A stretch of DNA of 64,000 nucleotides from Mesocentrotus franciscanus. Lineage: Eukaryota; Echinodermata; Echinoidea; Camarodonta; Strongylocentrotidae. The notes beneath the pieces were generated by a model, which was not told the DNA's origin, did no database searches, and saw only the letters and a program-made list of their open reading frames with translations. The translations under genes were made by a program, and so were the position numbers. Shown in pieces: positions 11,298-24,401 of this stretch (its first letter is position 1; every line of letters starts with the position of its first letter). The DNA lies in contig CP137675.1 in assembly GCA_037976565.1 (NCBI GenBank), positions 9,132,534-9,196,533 on the forward strand, in the 5' to 3' direction.

Positions 11298-13680
11298 TGA
11301 TAGATCGTTACAAGCCCAATGGTAGACCACGTTGATGGTTGCCAATGTCTAAATTAATTAGTTCCTCCTTGAAATCCGCTCAAAATTTATAGATGAAGGA
11401 GGTTAAGTATATCAGGTTGCTCAATCACATCTCTTCCTTGCCTCCTCGTGTATACTCGATAGACGATATCATTCTAAATAGAAAAAGAAAATTTAGTGAT
11501 ATTCTGTTATTCATACCTTGAGTCGATGTAAAGAATCGCAGGACGTTTACTTCGATTCCCAACAGCAACTTCTCTTTTCTTTTCTTCTCTTCTCTTCTTT
11601 CTGTTTGTTTTGTTTGTTTGTTTGTTGTTTATCGGGGAAGGGGAGGGAAGGCTTTGATCTATACTATTCATTCAGTATAATTCATTTGAAGACATTATGT
11701 ACTTTGTATTTAACTATATTATGTATTTCTGAGGGCTGTACAATTTTCTTAACATTTTGATATGTTATGTATATCAATTAAAATGAAGATGTATGATTTT
11801 TGTTTAATTTTGTACTGAATGAATGCAATAAAGAATGCTACAAAACAAAACAAAAACAAAAATCGTGGGGCTACATTGTCCTAGGTACCTAGAATTGTAT
11901 AGTAGAGGATTCCTATTTCATTATTTTCATTCACAAAACAAAAACACGCTCTTATGCTTCATAATGAAATAAGTAATATTTATTTCTCGTAAATAACGCA
12001 CGCCTCGAAAACTCGAAACAATTTTCAAACATTTATTTAGATAAGATCTTGCAAAAGAGTTCTCTCAAGAGACATCAACAATTTTGTAAAGGAGACTCGG
12101 TGGGGGATAGGGGGAGGGGGTCGGTAGACAGAGATAAAAATCTTTGCATATAGGAAGGGGAATACCCGCCCGGAGTCTCTGTGTTGGATGTATTTCCTGA
12201 TGTGCGTCGTTCAATGTGAAGCGTTCGATTGGTTTAGGTGAGACAACGAGGCACAATATTGGATAAAATCCAAAGTTCCCAGGTAAAAACCGATGCTTCA
12301 CTCCTAATTTCCTGAAATGCCATTCAACTCAGTTTCTCCTCCTTTTTCCCCCTCGTTCCCAGGGAACAATATAGCGCTTGTGTGCAGCTCAGTGTTACTC
12401 TACTCTGTTACATCAAGTGAAGTTACAGAGAGGGAATTTGCCAAGTCGAAGTTCTCTCTGTTCGATGTAATTTGAGCAATTACGCGGTAAAGCTTTATCC
12501 CTCCTCTGCGATTATTGCAAACAGATTGATATCATTTAGGGATGTCTTGGGATATACATCTGCGTTTGTAATGCCAAGTACAACACTTGCGTGTATCTAG
12601 CAAGCATTCCAACATATTTCCTAAACTTTGCAACAGAGAATTCGTTCGAAATCTTCGCGACGCTCTGAAAGCATTTCAGCGATTCATTTAGTTTGCATAA
12701 CAAGATTATGATTTACAACAAACAGCCTATATGTATCCGATAGAAAATCAAGGTCTAACCTTGTACATTTTGTATATATCAATATTTCTTAATGTGAAAC
12801 ATGTTTTTAAAATATATTGAATATGCTACAGTACAGATTACAGAGAGGCATAACTTAATTTCTGTTATGGGGACTATTATTGAGTATTTTGTAAGTACAT
12901 CTTTCACAGCATAGCAGTGAACATCATGATTCTTTGAATGTAGATTCATTCACGGTGGATATGAAACATTAAATGGCAATGGTAAACTGAATTCAAGGAA
13001 TTTGTAAAAATCAAAATCACATTTGTTTCAAGTTTTGAAAGTAACGTGACTCGCTTTGATATAATAATTGATTTTATCAAAGAAAAATACGGACAAGTTT
13101 TATATACAAAACTTGGGTAGATTTAATTAGTTAACGATCATGTGCACTTTCGTATAATATATGAATCTAATCAGAATATTTAAATTTTAAACCTGGTTGA
13201 ATTATAGTTTTAACATTCACTGTAACAATCGCTTAGTAATATTTCAATACACGGAAATAGTATCTAAATCTTGTTTCTCTATCTCAAAATAAACTTGTAT
13301 CATTTTCCCTCATTTTTATGAGATTCCCATTAAGATTCCCATTATTTTGCAGGTGCTGTACATGTGTTTCGAAATTTGTTGACTGCATCCGTAAATCATT
13401 CAAAAAATTTAAATCCATGATTTGTGACACATAAAGATTCAACTATTCCCAATAAACAAAACTATAAAGTGCTTATGATTTTCTTCCTTGTATAACAAAG
13501 TGTATGTTTTTAGTCCAAAAATTGCTTATTGTTTTTCATATATTTATTTTTACAGCCAATTTTGTGCCTTAACAATTTTGTTTTATTAATGTATTTTACA
13601 ATTTTTTTAATTCTACCACAGTTCTTCTATTCATTATAGAATGAAACAATTAATGAAAATATTCGTGTTGTCTGTATAAA
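11298..13680. other. Intronic DNA between inverted SINEs; possible LINE tail
   Basis: Around 11690-11850 the sequence looks like a retroposon or transcript 3' end, with AATAAA near 11829 followed by A-rich repeats. No coding part was recognised upstream of it. The remainder is AT-rich, with no exon or RNA gene seen. Confidence 0.4.
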
Positions 13681-13854
13681 TGTGTGTATTGGGTTTTTAC
13701 AGACGTGTATCAATCAGATTTAATTATTTACGTCTAGGGACCGACCTCTAAACGTCACCATCCGAAAGACGTGACTCAGCTTCGAACCTGCGTCCTCGGC
13801 TGAATCAGTTTGTAACTTCCACTGTTAGCTGGATTACAGGCGCACGCCACAACG
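13681..13854 (-). mobile_element. SINE with 7SL/Alu-like head, copy B
   Basis: A near full-length match to the SINE at 11122-11297 in the opposite orientation. On the plus strand it runs from TGTGTGTATTGGGTTTTTAC to TGGATTACAGGCGCACGCCA. Two copies of the same length establish the family's borders. Confidence 0.78.
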
Positions 13855-15216
13855 GCTAGTGTTGACAATAACTTATTGTCGAAATCACAATTTCTAGTTT
13901 TATGATATTTTTTTTTCACTGTCGTTGGGAGATTTGCAAGAGATTCTCAGTCATTAAACAACCCCCTCCGTAGAGTAAATCAGTAATCTGTAGAACATAT
14001 AATTTGTTTTTGCAATGCAGCATATGCCTTCAAAGGTTCAATCTTACTCCGAACGCATATTGGAATAACGCCCTCTCTCGTCGTAGGGAGATTATCCCGC
14101 AACTCAATTACGTAAGAAAACTTTGGACCAATCACAGTTCGTGGTCCGTAAACTCTACATGAACCAGTGCAAAATGCTCTGAGAACAACTGAGTATTCTG
14201 AAATGTCTCATTTCATTTATACGTGACGTGAATCATGCTTTGAGGTGAAAGTGACTCCATTACAACCTCAAACGAGGGATAATGAAATAATTTGAGCGAG
14301 TCACTGATGTGATGACAGATTTCTCACTACTGCGTTATATTAAACGGAGAATGACTCGATAGCAGTAGCTCAACTTGACCCACACACTATTCTAGTCTTT
14401 TTATTAGTCAGTTAGTACATTTCTTCTGTTTTCTGTCATTCGAATTTTTTGTTTCCTTTTGTCGTTTTAACTTTAATTTAAAAAAAGGGTTACTTTTCTC
14501 CCATACATACACAGTACATGACTCCATTTTCATTACTTGTCTGGTATGTCGTTTTATTTCACATCGAGTAAGTCATCGTTTCTCAAACGTCATTAAATCA
14601 TGTTGTCACTGAACCACTGTAGGTATCACTCTCTTCTAACACAGGATACATTCTTCTTCTTTTTTTTTTCTTCTCCATTTCGCTCCATCTCCTTCAACTC
14701 TATCAACGACTCTTGCTCTCTCCTGTCGATTTACGATATTTCCTTTTTTCTGGGTGCGATCATCGAAAGAAATAAATCAAATGTACTTGAAAAGGAACAT
14801 TGTTGTGTTCGTCACAAATAACCCCTATCCGATTACGTCAACGTGACGTCATGAAGACGCCAACTTGTTTTGAATTCGTTCGAATGTCATAGCATGTAGA
14901 AGGTTGAGGTGTTGATATAATAACGCTCAAGGCTATGATTTGAAATCAAATCAGCCGAATAGTGATGCACGATGACAAATTTGGTTCGAGAGCTGCCCAA
15001 AAAGGCGCCTTAGTTTGATATATCTTTACATGAAATGAGAGATTGAGAAATCCAGCTCCTCATGGTTGTCGACTGCTTGAAATAATTCGAATATAAAGCT
15101 CACTCTTTTTATGCTCCCCTTGTCTAGGAAGATACCATTTCAGATTATGTGTGATGTGAAGTGTTATGTTGAAATTTTCGAGGACATATCGCTCCCATTC
15201 TCATTTTATGAATGCC

Positions 15217-15253
<37 letters not shown>

Positions 15254-15579
15254 CCCTGCTCTCAATCTGTACATTTCTATATTCATTCCAGTATCAATTA
15301 AGCCAGCTTATTCCTTGTTGTTGATTTTTTGGTGCAATCGTGAGTACCTCTATTTGTGCTAGTTACTCTTTTTGAATTCATGTCATGTCTATTTTTGCAT
15401 TTTTGAACATTGATTTCAGACAGTTTAAAGCATAGTTGCCGAAGACACTGTGCTCTCAATATCCTCATACTGTTTAGCCGAGTAATGCTCTGTCAGTCAA
15501 CACACTTTTTCATGATCTTACTTTCCTCTTTAAGTTATTTTCATTCGGTTTTCTTTTTAATCTTTTTTTCTTTCTGCAG
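13855..15579. other. 3' part of intron 1
   Basis: No exon recognised before 15580. A pure (CT)n run lies at about 15218-15250. Pyrimidine-rich DNA before 15580 forms the acceptor. Confidence 0.5.
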
Positions 15580-15716
15580 AGACGAGGCATTAAAGATGGC
15601 GACTACATGATTTCACATTGGGGAGTGTGGGGACCCTGGTCTACATGCTCCAGGTCGTGTGGGGGCGGTGTTGCAGAACAAACCCGACACTGTCTGAGGA
15701 GGCGAATGGGTTCCAT
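15580..15716 (+). CDS. ADAMTSL-like: ADAMTS-like gene, exon 2: thrombospondin type 1 repeat, first half
   Basis: Encodes residues 36-80 plus two bases of residue 81 (phase 2). The acceptor is a long pyrimidine tract ending TTTCTGCAG, and the donor is GTAAGT. The sequence [18 protein letters not shown] is a classic group-1 thrombospondin repeat start. W49, W52 and W55 form overlapping WxxW C-mannosylation sites. C58-S-R-S61-C62-G-G-G65 fits the CxxS/TCxxG O-fucosylation site (POFUT2), a hallmark of ADAMTS and ADAMTS-like proteins. Cysteines 58, 62 and 73 are the first three of six. The exon begins RRG, so with exon 1 it completes a multibasic cleavage site. No protease domain precedes it, which favours ADAMTS-like or papilin over a true ADAMTS protease. 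Confidence 0.93.
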
Positions 15717-16269
15717 GTAAGTTGAACTTCATCCGTTAATTGATTAGTAGTCGCCTTTTCAATGGTTCGAATGCCATCGTTGTTGCACGTTTCCTTCGAA
15801 ATATTTTCGGAAAAAAATCTTTGTAAGTAACGAAACACGAGTATAGTTTATTGACCCGTTTGGGATTTTGACATTCTTGCTATTCAAATATATTTATGCA
15901 ATTTTATCAACAACAAACATAAAGGTTAAAAAAAGATATCAGTGTCCGCAAATCTATGTGAGAACCATGCAGGGAATGACACTAATGTATATATGATTAC
16001 ATTACCAGGGTCGAATATAACAGAACTACAGTGCTTCCCACTTTATTTGATATTACACTCACGAGCATCCATTGTTCTTCTTGAATTGTGATACATGTAT
16101 CACGTTGTCATTGAGATTCATGTATGTGGCGCCATGCAGGATTGAGTTTCAAAGACTTCCATATATTGGATTCAAGATTTCTATGAATATTATGAATCCG
16201 TTAACTATACAGTTCTCCTTTCTTCTCATCTTCATTTCTTTGTCCCCGTCTATATTTACTCACCTCTAA

Positions 16270-16611
16270 CGTGTGTGTATCTGTTTCATCGTTCATTTTC
16301 TTCTCTTCCTCGTCCTAATCGTTTTCGTCCTCCGCTTCCTCTTCCTCCTTGTCTTCCTCCTGTTCCTACTGCCGGTCCTCCTCCTCCTCCTTCTCCTCCT
16401 CCTCCTCCTCGTCCTCCTCCTCCTCCTCCTCCTTCTCCTCCATCTCCTCCTCCTCTCCTTCTTTTCATTCTTCTACTACTTCTTCTTCATCTTCTTCTCT
16501 TTTTCCGTCTTCCTCTTCTCCTTCTTTATCGTTTTCTTCTCTTCTTTTTCTTCTTCTTCTTCTTCTTCTTCTTCTTCTTCTTCTTCTTCTTCTTCTTCTT
16601 CTCCTTCCTCT

Positions 16612-16643
<32 letters not shown>

Positions 16644-16970
16644 TTCTTCTTCTTCTTCTTCTCCTTTTTCTTCTTTTTCATCTTCTTCTCTTCTTGAAGT
16701 TCTTGTTCTTGTTCTTCTTCGTTTTCTTCGTTTTCTTCTTTTTCATCTACTTCTTCTTTTTCTTCTTCATTTTCTTCTTCTTTTTCTTCTTCTTTTTCTT
16801 CTTCTTTTTCTTCTTCTTTTTCTTCTTTTTCTTTTTCTCTTTTTCTCTTTTTCTTATTCTTCTTCTTATTTTTTTTCTTCTTTTTCTCCTCCTTCTTCTT
16901 TTTCTCCTTCTTCTACGTTTTCTTCTTCTTTTTCTTCTGTTTTTCCGTCTTCATCCTCTTTTTCTTTTCT
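16270..16970. repeat. 700-bp polypyrimidine tract, (TTC)n and (TCC)n
   Basis: Nearly 700 bases of T and C on the coding strand: (TCC)n at about 16375-16460, then long (TTC)n with TTTTC interruptions. It starts some 550 bases after the exon 2 donor. Leu/Ser/Phe-rich frames here are repeat artefacts. A mirror-symmetric tract of this kind can form triplex DNA. Confidence 0.95.
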
Positions 16971-17704
16971 AGAATAAATAACAGCATAGACCCCACTCAT
17001 AAGCGGATTTTGTTGATTTTTCTCTAAACTTAGGCGCTCTCTTTTTTGTTAAATAACACGAAACAAAATTGACAACCTGGAAACAATCTTCTGTATATAG
17101 AATTTCGTTAATGGATCGAAACTATTACAGATTACCCCTGATGAGGTAGCTGTATTGTTGGAATGGAAAATGCGATCAACTGGGAATCGTTTGAACCAGC
17201 AAAATTGACCTTGTGGGAAAACATGAATGTTTTTCGTACTCGTACTGAATAGCACCAAGAGCAAATAGAAAGCACTTGAACAATAAATATAATCTTCATG
17301 TCGGATGTTTTCATTTCCCACGATACTCAGAATATATTTCCTCTTTTAGCAATAGGTATAAGGCTCTAATGTTGCCCAGGTTCTTTTGTCTGATAAGTTT
17401 CCATACCGATGGACGATCGGATGTTGCTGTTATTCATATTTAGAAGTGTTCTTTGTAATGACTAACACATGAGAAAGCGGTGCAAACATTTTGCCCTAAT
17501 AATTTTATTATTGCACGAAGGAGCGGGATTATTTGTAGTTGATGTATATGTAGGCCTAAGCGAAGGGCTTTTTTTGGGGCTTAGATGCTTGAGGTGGAAA
17601 AGGGATTTGATCATGTTTTTTACTTCCAGTTAGGAAAACATCATAATTAAATTCGTAATATGGTTGAAATTATGGTAAAAAGGTCGATGGTGATGGTGAT
17701 AATG

Positions 17705-18015
17705 ATGATGATTGATAGTGATGATGGAGATGAAGAAGAAGAAGAAGAAGAAGAAGATTAAAAGAAAAAGGAAGAAGAAGGAGGAGTAGGAGGCGTAGGA
17801 GGAAGAAGAAGAAGAAGAAGAAGAAGAAGAAGAAGAAGAAGAAGAAGAAGAAGAAGAAGAAGAAGAAGAAGAAGAAGAAGAAGGAGAAGAAGGAGAAGAC
17901 CAAAGAAAGAAAGAAAAGAAGAAGATGATGATGATGATGAATATAGTGGTGGTAGTGATTGTAACTAATATTGGTGATGATAATAATGATAGAGATCACG
18001 ATGATGATGATGATA

Positions 18016-18056
<41 letters not shown>

Positions 18057-18130
18057 AATGATGATGACAATGATGGTGAAGATGATGATGATGGTGATGG
18101 TGACGATGATATTGATGACGTTGACAGTAG
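17705..18130. repeat. (GAA)n followed by (GAT)n array
   Basis: Purine (AAG)n from about 17726 to 17930, then GAT triplets to about 18115. The purine strand here is the plus strand, opposite to the tract at 16270-16970. Poly-Phe and poly-Asp frames are artefacts. Confidence 0.95.
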
Positions 18131-18895
18131 TAGGATATTTTAGGTGAATATCAGGCTAGCAATTATTACAATGTCGGAACCTCCATGGAATACGGGTGTG
18201 GTGCAGAGGTGGTTGGTGCCAGCTGGCGTACCTAAGTTCCACTTAGCGTTGTTTAATCTAATCAAACATGAAAATGAGTTACCATATCATAAACTTTCAG
18301 AATTATAGGGAAACATCACAACATTAATTTGTTTTCAGACGTGATGATGTCATGTTTAGCCAGAGTTAGTGTTAAAATGTATTTTGTATAGACTTCTAAG
18401 CTTAGCTAATCAACTTATCACGTACTACATTAAACTGTAATTTGAAACTCAACAGGCCTGTCACGAACCGTGATGATGCTACGTTTTACATCACGCCTTG
18501 ATATTCATTCCCTACAGTTGCTAACGATAGTAAAGGTGACGAACGTTCATCATCCTGAATGAAATGGGCGTAACATCGTCACACCTTCCACGATGCGCCT
18601 CTGCAATCTTTGAAGAAGAAAGTTTGACATCATCTGATCCGAGTACCACCGTTCAACGCGCATGACTGAACGCAGAGAGAAAACCTGATCGCCACTGACC
18701 GTCGGTGCATTCTTCTCCTGTTGTGCCTACGGGTCATGTCCGAAATATGAGTTATAGCCGCTAATCCCCAAGATCATTTTCTATATGGAATCATGAACTT
18801 TGCTCCACTTATTCTTGAGGCAAAATATGCCATTTGAAGAATATATTAGTAGGGTACAGAAAATTGAAAGGTTCTTGGGAAATTGTAGGGGCTTG

Positions 18896-19156
18896 AATGT
18901 TGATGTTGATGACAGCGACGACGACTGCGATGGTGACGGTGATGGTGATGATGATGATGATGATGATGATAATGGTGCAAACACAATAATAGGACGATAG
19001 AGAAGTTTGAATCATATGAGGAAAAATTATTGTGTTGATGGGAGCCAAACTTCTCGTCAGTGAACTCTTCTTGATGGCTACCTGCTGCAGGTAGCAAGTG
19101 ACCGTCTGACCGAATAGTCTGATATACGTCTCAAGGTCAAAGTCAGAGGCGTAGAC

Positions 19157-19199
<43 letters not shown>
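18896..19199. repeat. (GAT)n and (GA)n microsatellites
   Basis: GAT/GAC triplets at about 18900-18972 and a GA run at about 19157-19199. The palindrome GCTACCTGCTGCAGGTAGC lies between them near 19078-19096. Confidence 0.85.
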
Positions 19200-19202
<3 letters not shown>

Positions 19203-19365
19203 CACACCTAGGTAAAAATGCGGATGTGATGTGACAGGTATTATACGCTGTATCGAGAGATACGGAGGTGGGATTCCGGACTAAATTAAATCACCTGTAT
19301 TACCACAAACGATATTGCGTGAGTGAGGTGAAAGACGGGGCAATATAAATCAGAACGCGATGGCG

Positions 19366-19640
19366 ATGAAGAAGAAGGAGATGATAAATGAAAAGAAGAA
19401 GAAGAAGAAGAAGAAAAAAGAAAGAAAAAAAACACAGCAGAAGGACCAGAAGGAAAATGAAAATAAAGAGAAGAAGAAGAAGAAGAAGGGAAAAAAAGCA
19501 GGAGAAGAAGACCAACAAAAAAAGGGAGAAAAAAGAAGAAGAATGAGGAGGAAGTGGATAAAAGAAACGAAGACGGAAGAAGAAAAGCAAGGAAAGGAGT
19601 GGAAAAAGAGAAGTCAAAGAAAATAAAAGAGAAAAGGGAG
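19366..19640. repeat. AAG-rich purine tract
   Basis: Mostly A and G with AAG triplets dominating. It accounts for the Lys/Glu-rich frame on plus and the Phe/Leu-rich frame on minus. Confidence 0.88.
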
Positions 19641-20423
19641 AAAAGTCGATGGAAGAAAGAAAAAACGGGGATGGGAAAACGGACTTGAAAATGAATGAAA
19701 TGAAAGTTATAGGAAGAAAAGATAGAAAAATGAAAATGGATTAAAAGATACAGAACAGAAACAAAACAATTACGTGTGCAATGAAGATAATGAGAATGAC
19801 ACGGAATAGCATCTGATAGACATACATTTAGGGGAAAATGTACAGTGTAAGGTACATGTCTCTCTCGTAAAGCAATAGCATAAAGGTTTTAGGATAAGCA
19901 TGCCGGTCATTCAAAACATTCAATGGGACTGATTTTGTTGTCGCTTATTGTCGGGTTGAAACTGATAATGATGAAAACGATTTTCATTTCTTCATTTGTA
20001 ATTTTATAATTGCTGTGCATGTGCATGTATGGTTAGAACTAAGTTCTAAACACAACCTTATTGCAGAAAAGTCATGGACTTCTTGCGTGAATAGTCACGT
20101 TTCAATTTTCAGTTGAATGTTTGGAATCATAAACTATATTGCCGCTCCTCTCTTCATGATCAGATCAGATACCTCATCCCCGTTTCCTATTTACTTTCCG
20201 TCATCGTCTGGCTATATTTCTTAGTTATCTTGATGGTTCATAGTCTATGATGTTTCTCTGTTCCTACTATTCTCCAGTGTCTATCTTGCTACTCTCTTCT
20301 TCCGTATCTGATTCTCTCCTTGTCTGCCTCTCTCATGCAACCTCTTCTCTGCTGGCGTAGCCCCAGGGGGTCGTGCCCCTTCCAGCGAATGCTGACAAAA
20401 TAGAGAATGGTGAAATAGCCTGA

Positions 20424-20484
20424 TAGAGAAAGAGAGAGAGAGAGGGGGAAGGGTTAGGTCGAGTCAAAGTGAAGGATAGAGATA

Positions 20485-20528
<44 letters not shown>

Positions 20529-20937
20529 AAAAGAGGGGGCATGAGAGAAAGAACAGAACATACGAAAAACGTGACACGACAAATCGCTCTTTAAGAGCCT
20601 CCCTCCCATGTCACTCACTATCAGTACAAGTATGTTGCCCCTCCCTCCATTTCTTCATCCCTAGACCGGTAGACCCACACGAGGGCTCGACTCTAGGGTT
20701 TTCCAACCCCCGTCTTTACTTTTTTAATTGTCTATCTCTCTTATTATTACAAGTGAATTCCCATATTGACTTTACAAGTTCATTGTCAATCCCTGGCTTT
20801 CAATCATGTCTCTATACGTAATGCCATTGACCTCGAGAACTCGTGTCGATGAGGGGCAATTCCTACAAAACATGATGACAGGAAATGTGGCAATCGACGG
20901 TAACATCTCTCTCTATCTCTCCCTCTATCTCTCTCTT

Positions 20938-20968
<31 letters not shown>

Positions 20969-21894
20969 TTCACCCTCCCCCCTCTCTCTCTCTCTCTCAT
21001 CACAACTTTCACATTCTCAGTCCTTTCATTCATTCATCGAGTTTAATGTCGCAGCTGCAGAATGATTCAAATGTGACTGACCATGCACCTGATAGAGGGA
21101 GAGGGGATGGGAAGGGGTGGAGAGTTGGCAAGGTGGGAAAGAGATGGAGAGAGAGAGAGAGAGAGAGAAAACGGAAGTTGTTATCACATGCACCGATGGA
21201 TGCCTTTCATATATATTTTTAAAAATTACCTCTAACTTTGGTTTACGATTAATATGCATACGTATCATATTTTTCATTTCATTTCATTAACGTATTTAAA
21301 CAAGGTAACTATCTCAGCCTATATGCTTATCATATTTTTCATTTCAATTCATAAATTTATTTAAACACGGTAACTATCTCAGCCTAAACGGCTGTTTTTC
21401 ATAAAGTTAGATAAATTTAATAAGTTTAATAAATAATAAGAAAATATTTGTTGGCATTTGTGCTTGGATGTCTTAAGTTACCAATTAAAACAGATTAGCA
21501 GTGAACCACATACAAAACTGTATTATTTCTTTAAAAACTTCACACATATTGAAGCACTATTAAAGCTTTAAATACGGTCACCTGCTATGGGCATCCCAAT
21601 TTCGCTTGTCTAATGAATGTGAATTGAGACAAATTATGGTACAGCCAACCGGACAAGGGGGACGCACTATTCGGAGGGGTGGGAGAAAGAGGTACAGACC
21701 TGGCTACTCTCCTGGGTCACTGCCCCCAGTACACGCCCTGTCACTTCTTGTTACACCGCCAAAAATGCCCTCTTGATTAGCTGATGACAAGTGGACGACA
21801 AGCGGACGGAGAGCGAGAGAGAATATGCGAAAGAAAGGGAGAGAGAGAGAGGGAGAGAGAAAAAGAGAGGGAGATGCTGTTATCGTGTGTGCGC

Positions 21895-21926
<32 letters not shown>

Positions 21927-22209
21927 TAGAGAGGAGGGAGAGAGAGAGAAAGGAAGAGAAAGAGAGAGGGAGAGAAAGAGGAGAGGGGGCGGCTCAGGGG
22001 GTGACGGGATGGAGTTCGTAACCTGTAAGAACAGCTGACCTAAATTCTGTTTCCTGTCCCTTTCCCTTCTCTGTCCATGGAATGATTCTAGACTATGATA
22101 CTTTGTTTCGATCAGGCTCTCAAATTCTCTCTGTTCTTTCCATACCCATGATTAGTCTATTTTTAATATCATAATTATAGCCCCTATTCCCCTTCTCCCA
22201 CCCATCGAA

Positions 22210-22292
<83 letters not shown>

Positions 22293-22300
22293 TTCTCTTA
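20424..22300. repeat. Cluster of (GA)n / (CT)n microsatellites
   Basis: Runs at about 20427-20445, 20485-20524, 20908-20999 (CT), 21144-21169, 21809-21985 (with GTGTGCGT) and 22209-22300 (CT). The pyrimidine strand alternates between plus and minus. Unique DNA between them shows no exon. Confidence 0.9.
21256..21391. repeat. 65-bp tandem duplication
   Basis: TATCATATTTTTCATTTC and GGTAACTATCTCAGCCTA each occur twice at a 65-base offset, with scattered differences between units. Confidence 0.8.
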
Positions 22301-23498
22301 TTTTCTTTCTTTGCAACACAGAGTAAACGTGAAATAAGAAGCATGAAATACGAATGTAAACGGTGTCTTAATGTCTTGAAAATTGAAACGAAAAAGGTGA
22401 TCTACATCTAATTTTGTGAGGTCAATTTTCGGTCATAACCTTGCTCGACTTCAGATATTTCGTCAAAATTTGTAAGAGTTAGATATTATATGAATCTGAC
22501 TTCCAGGAGGAAATGTTGATGCTTTGACGCCAACCATGCATTTTTGTATTTATTTGTATTTTAGCGTCGTATTTCAAAGAATATGACTGGTAATACGTGT
22601 TATATTGTCATTTGTATACTCACTATATATACTGTTCCTCTCAGGCTGTATAGTAAGCAATGTATTTTTTGTCTGCACGCACTACGAGAGGGGCATCAAG
22701 AGGTATGAAAGATTCATTTAGTAGTTAATATAGAGACGGCTTCAGCTTTGGAAGACAGACGGCCCACGAGACCGACAGCCTATGAGACCGACAGTGACAG
22801 TCTTGTGGACCTAGTCTGTGCCTGCAGACTTGGGGCTGTCGGTCTATAGTGAATAGGCCATTTCGTATAATGTAATCAAATATAATGCACAAATCTTCGT
22901 CGTTACAAAAAAATTCGTTCACCTGTTACGAGTAATTGTACTTCAATATTCCGAATGCGAATTGCGTACATTACGTGTTGTTAGGTATATGATAATATAA
23001 TAATTTGCAAGATGGCACTTGACAAAGATTTATGTATTAAATTTGATTACATTACGAAAATAATCTATTGGTCTAGTGGAAGGTCCCGATTAGAGGCAAA
23101 TACGTATGAAAAAATAATTATTAAGAAGTTTGAGCCACTATAGTCTGAAGAAGTACCTTGGAGTTTCTCGAAGCCCAGGGTTTTCATCCCGAAAGAGGAG
23201 ACATCCGTTTCCAGTCAGAGGGGTCCAGACGAGATCACTTCATAATTGTTGCCACAGGTAGAAGAGTCATCCCTCCTCAAGTGGCAACTGTCTTGAGTTT
23301 TTTTTCTTCTTCGCTTCTTCTTTAATTTACAACTGAGGGGGACTCAGAGGAAATGAAACATATAGAGTAAGGGTATACTGTTATGTGTACCTGACATGAA
23401 GGAGTTCAGAAAGACACGGGGTAATTTAGGAGAAGACAATGTTAAACAGAGGAAAAATTGTTTCTTGTCCATTGCCAATTTTTTTTTGTGTGCTTCTT

Positions 23499-24040
23499 CT
23501 TTAAAGATACTATGTCCCTTTTGCAGCCAACATCAAATTCTGTAGAACTTTGCAGGAATTATGAATATGTCATGTATGTCCTATCTGTAAAATTTAAACG
23601 TTAGCAGTGTCCTAATATTCAAATTATGCAAGGAAACCCGTTTACTTGCTAGACTTCACTGTCAGACACTATTGAGTGACTGCCTGGCTTTTTTCATCTT
23701 TGGTAATATTGACATACATAAAATGAGCTGTAAAGGTACATGAGCATTTGTCTACATCAATAACCCATTTCTTGTAATGGCCAAAATTAAACTGATTGAA
23801 TCTTTGCGCAGCATAAAACGTACAACCATTCGGTACAATGGTCTGAAAATCAGACTATTACTTACTGGCTCTATAGCTCCTAAGTCGATTCGACAACTAA
23901 TAGTCGTTATTTTCCCACTTAAAGATATTTTCAAGCCCCCCTTTTTTAGGGAAGTTCTAAATTAGTATTTTCTTTCAAATGCCGTTGGAATTTAACCTTT
24001 TCATTTTTTGACCTGCAAATGGGATATTGTATCTTTAAAG
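23499..24040. mobile_element. MITE with CTTTAAAGATAC ends
   Basis: The left end CTTTAAAGATACTATGTCCC and the complement of the right end (CTTTAAAGATACAATATCCC) form inverted repeats that extend into TTTTGCAGCC / ATTTGCAGG, about 28 bp in all. It is 542 bp long and non-coding. Confidence 0.8.
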
Positions 24041-24401
24041 GCATTGCTTAACAATGCCAAATCTGAGATGCATGGCCCTACGTGTTATCAACTTCTGTGA
24101 TATGGTGTAATATTGAAGCCCAAAATGATCATGAAGTGCCTCAAAAAAGTAAAAATCTTTGAGTGACCGGTTTTACCATACTCATTTTCCCCAATAGACT
24201 GTCGTGTTATAAAAACCGTTGGGAAAACGGTTTTTGAAATTACTAATTCCAATTATAAATATCTTGATAATCAGACGGGCGATCGGCTTGTAAAAGTCAT
24301 GGGATTCCTGACTGACCTAAAGGTTTATAATTATGGTTGCAGCATGATATAAATCCAGGATTTTGTTTAGAATCTGAGACAAAGATACCGAATCCCTTTA
24401 A
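24034..24401 (-). mobile_element. TTAAAGG-ended repeat, copy 2 (uninterrupted)
   Basis: The opposite-strand match to the element at 5304-6290, without the SINE or the duplication. It runs from TTTAAAGGCATTGCTTAACA to AATCCCTTTAA. It directly abuts the MITE ending at 24040, sharing CTTTAAAG at the junction. It supplies the pre-insertion state for the SINE. Confidence 0.85.

Larger units (their letters stand above)
4814..15579 (+). other. Intron 1 of the ADAMTS-like gene (predicted)
   Basis: About 10.8 kb between the GTAAGT donor and a pyrimidine-rich acceptor ending in TTTCTGCAG. It is phase 0 and full of mobile elements and microsatellites listed separately. No internal exon was recognised. 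Confidence 0.6.

Noticed and set aside
16273..16977. 207-234 codon Leu/Ser/Phe-rich open frames
   Set aside because: They come from TTC/TCC repeats. All three plus frames stay open for the same reason.
17670..18143. Poly-Phe (minus) and poly-Asp (plus) open frames
   Set aside because: Products of the (GAA)n and (GAT)n arrays.
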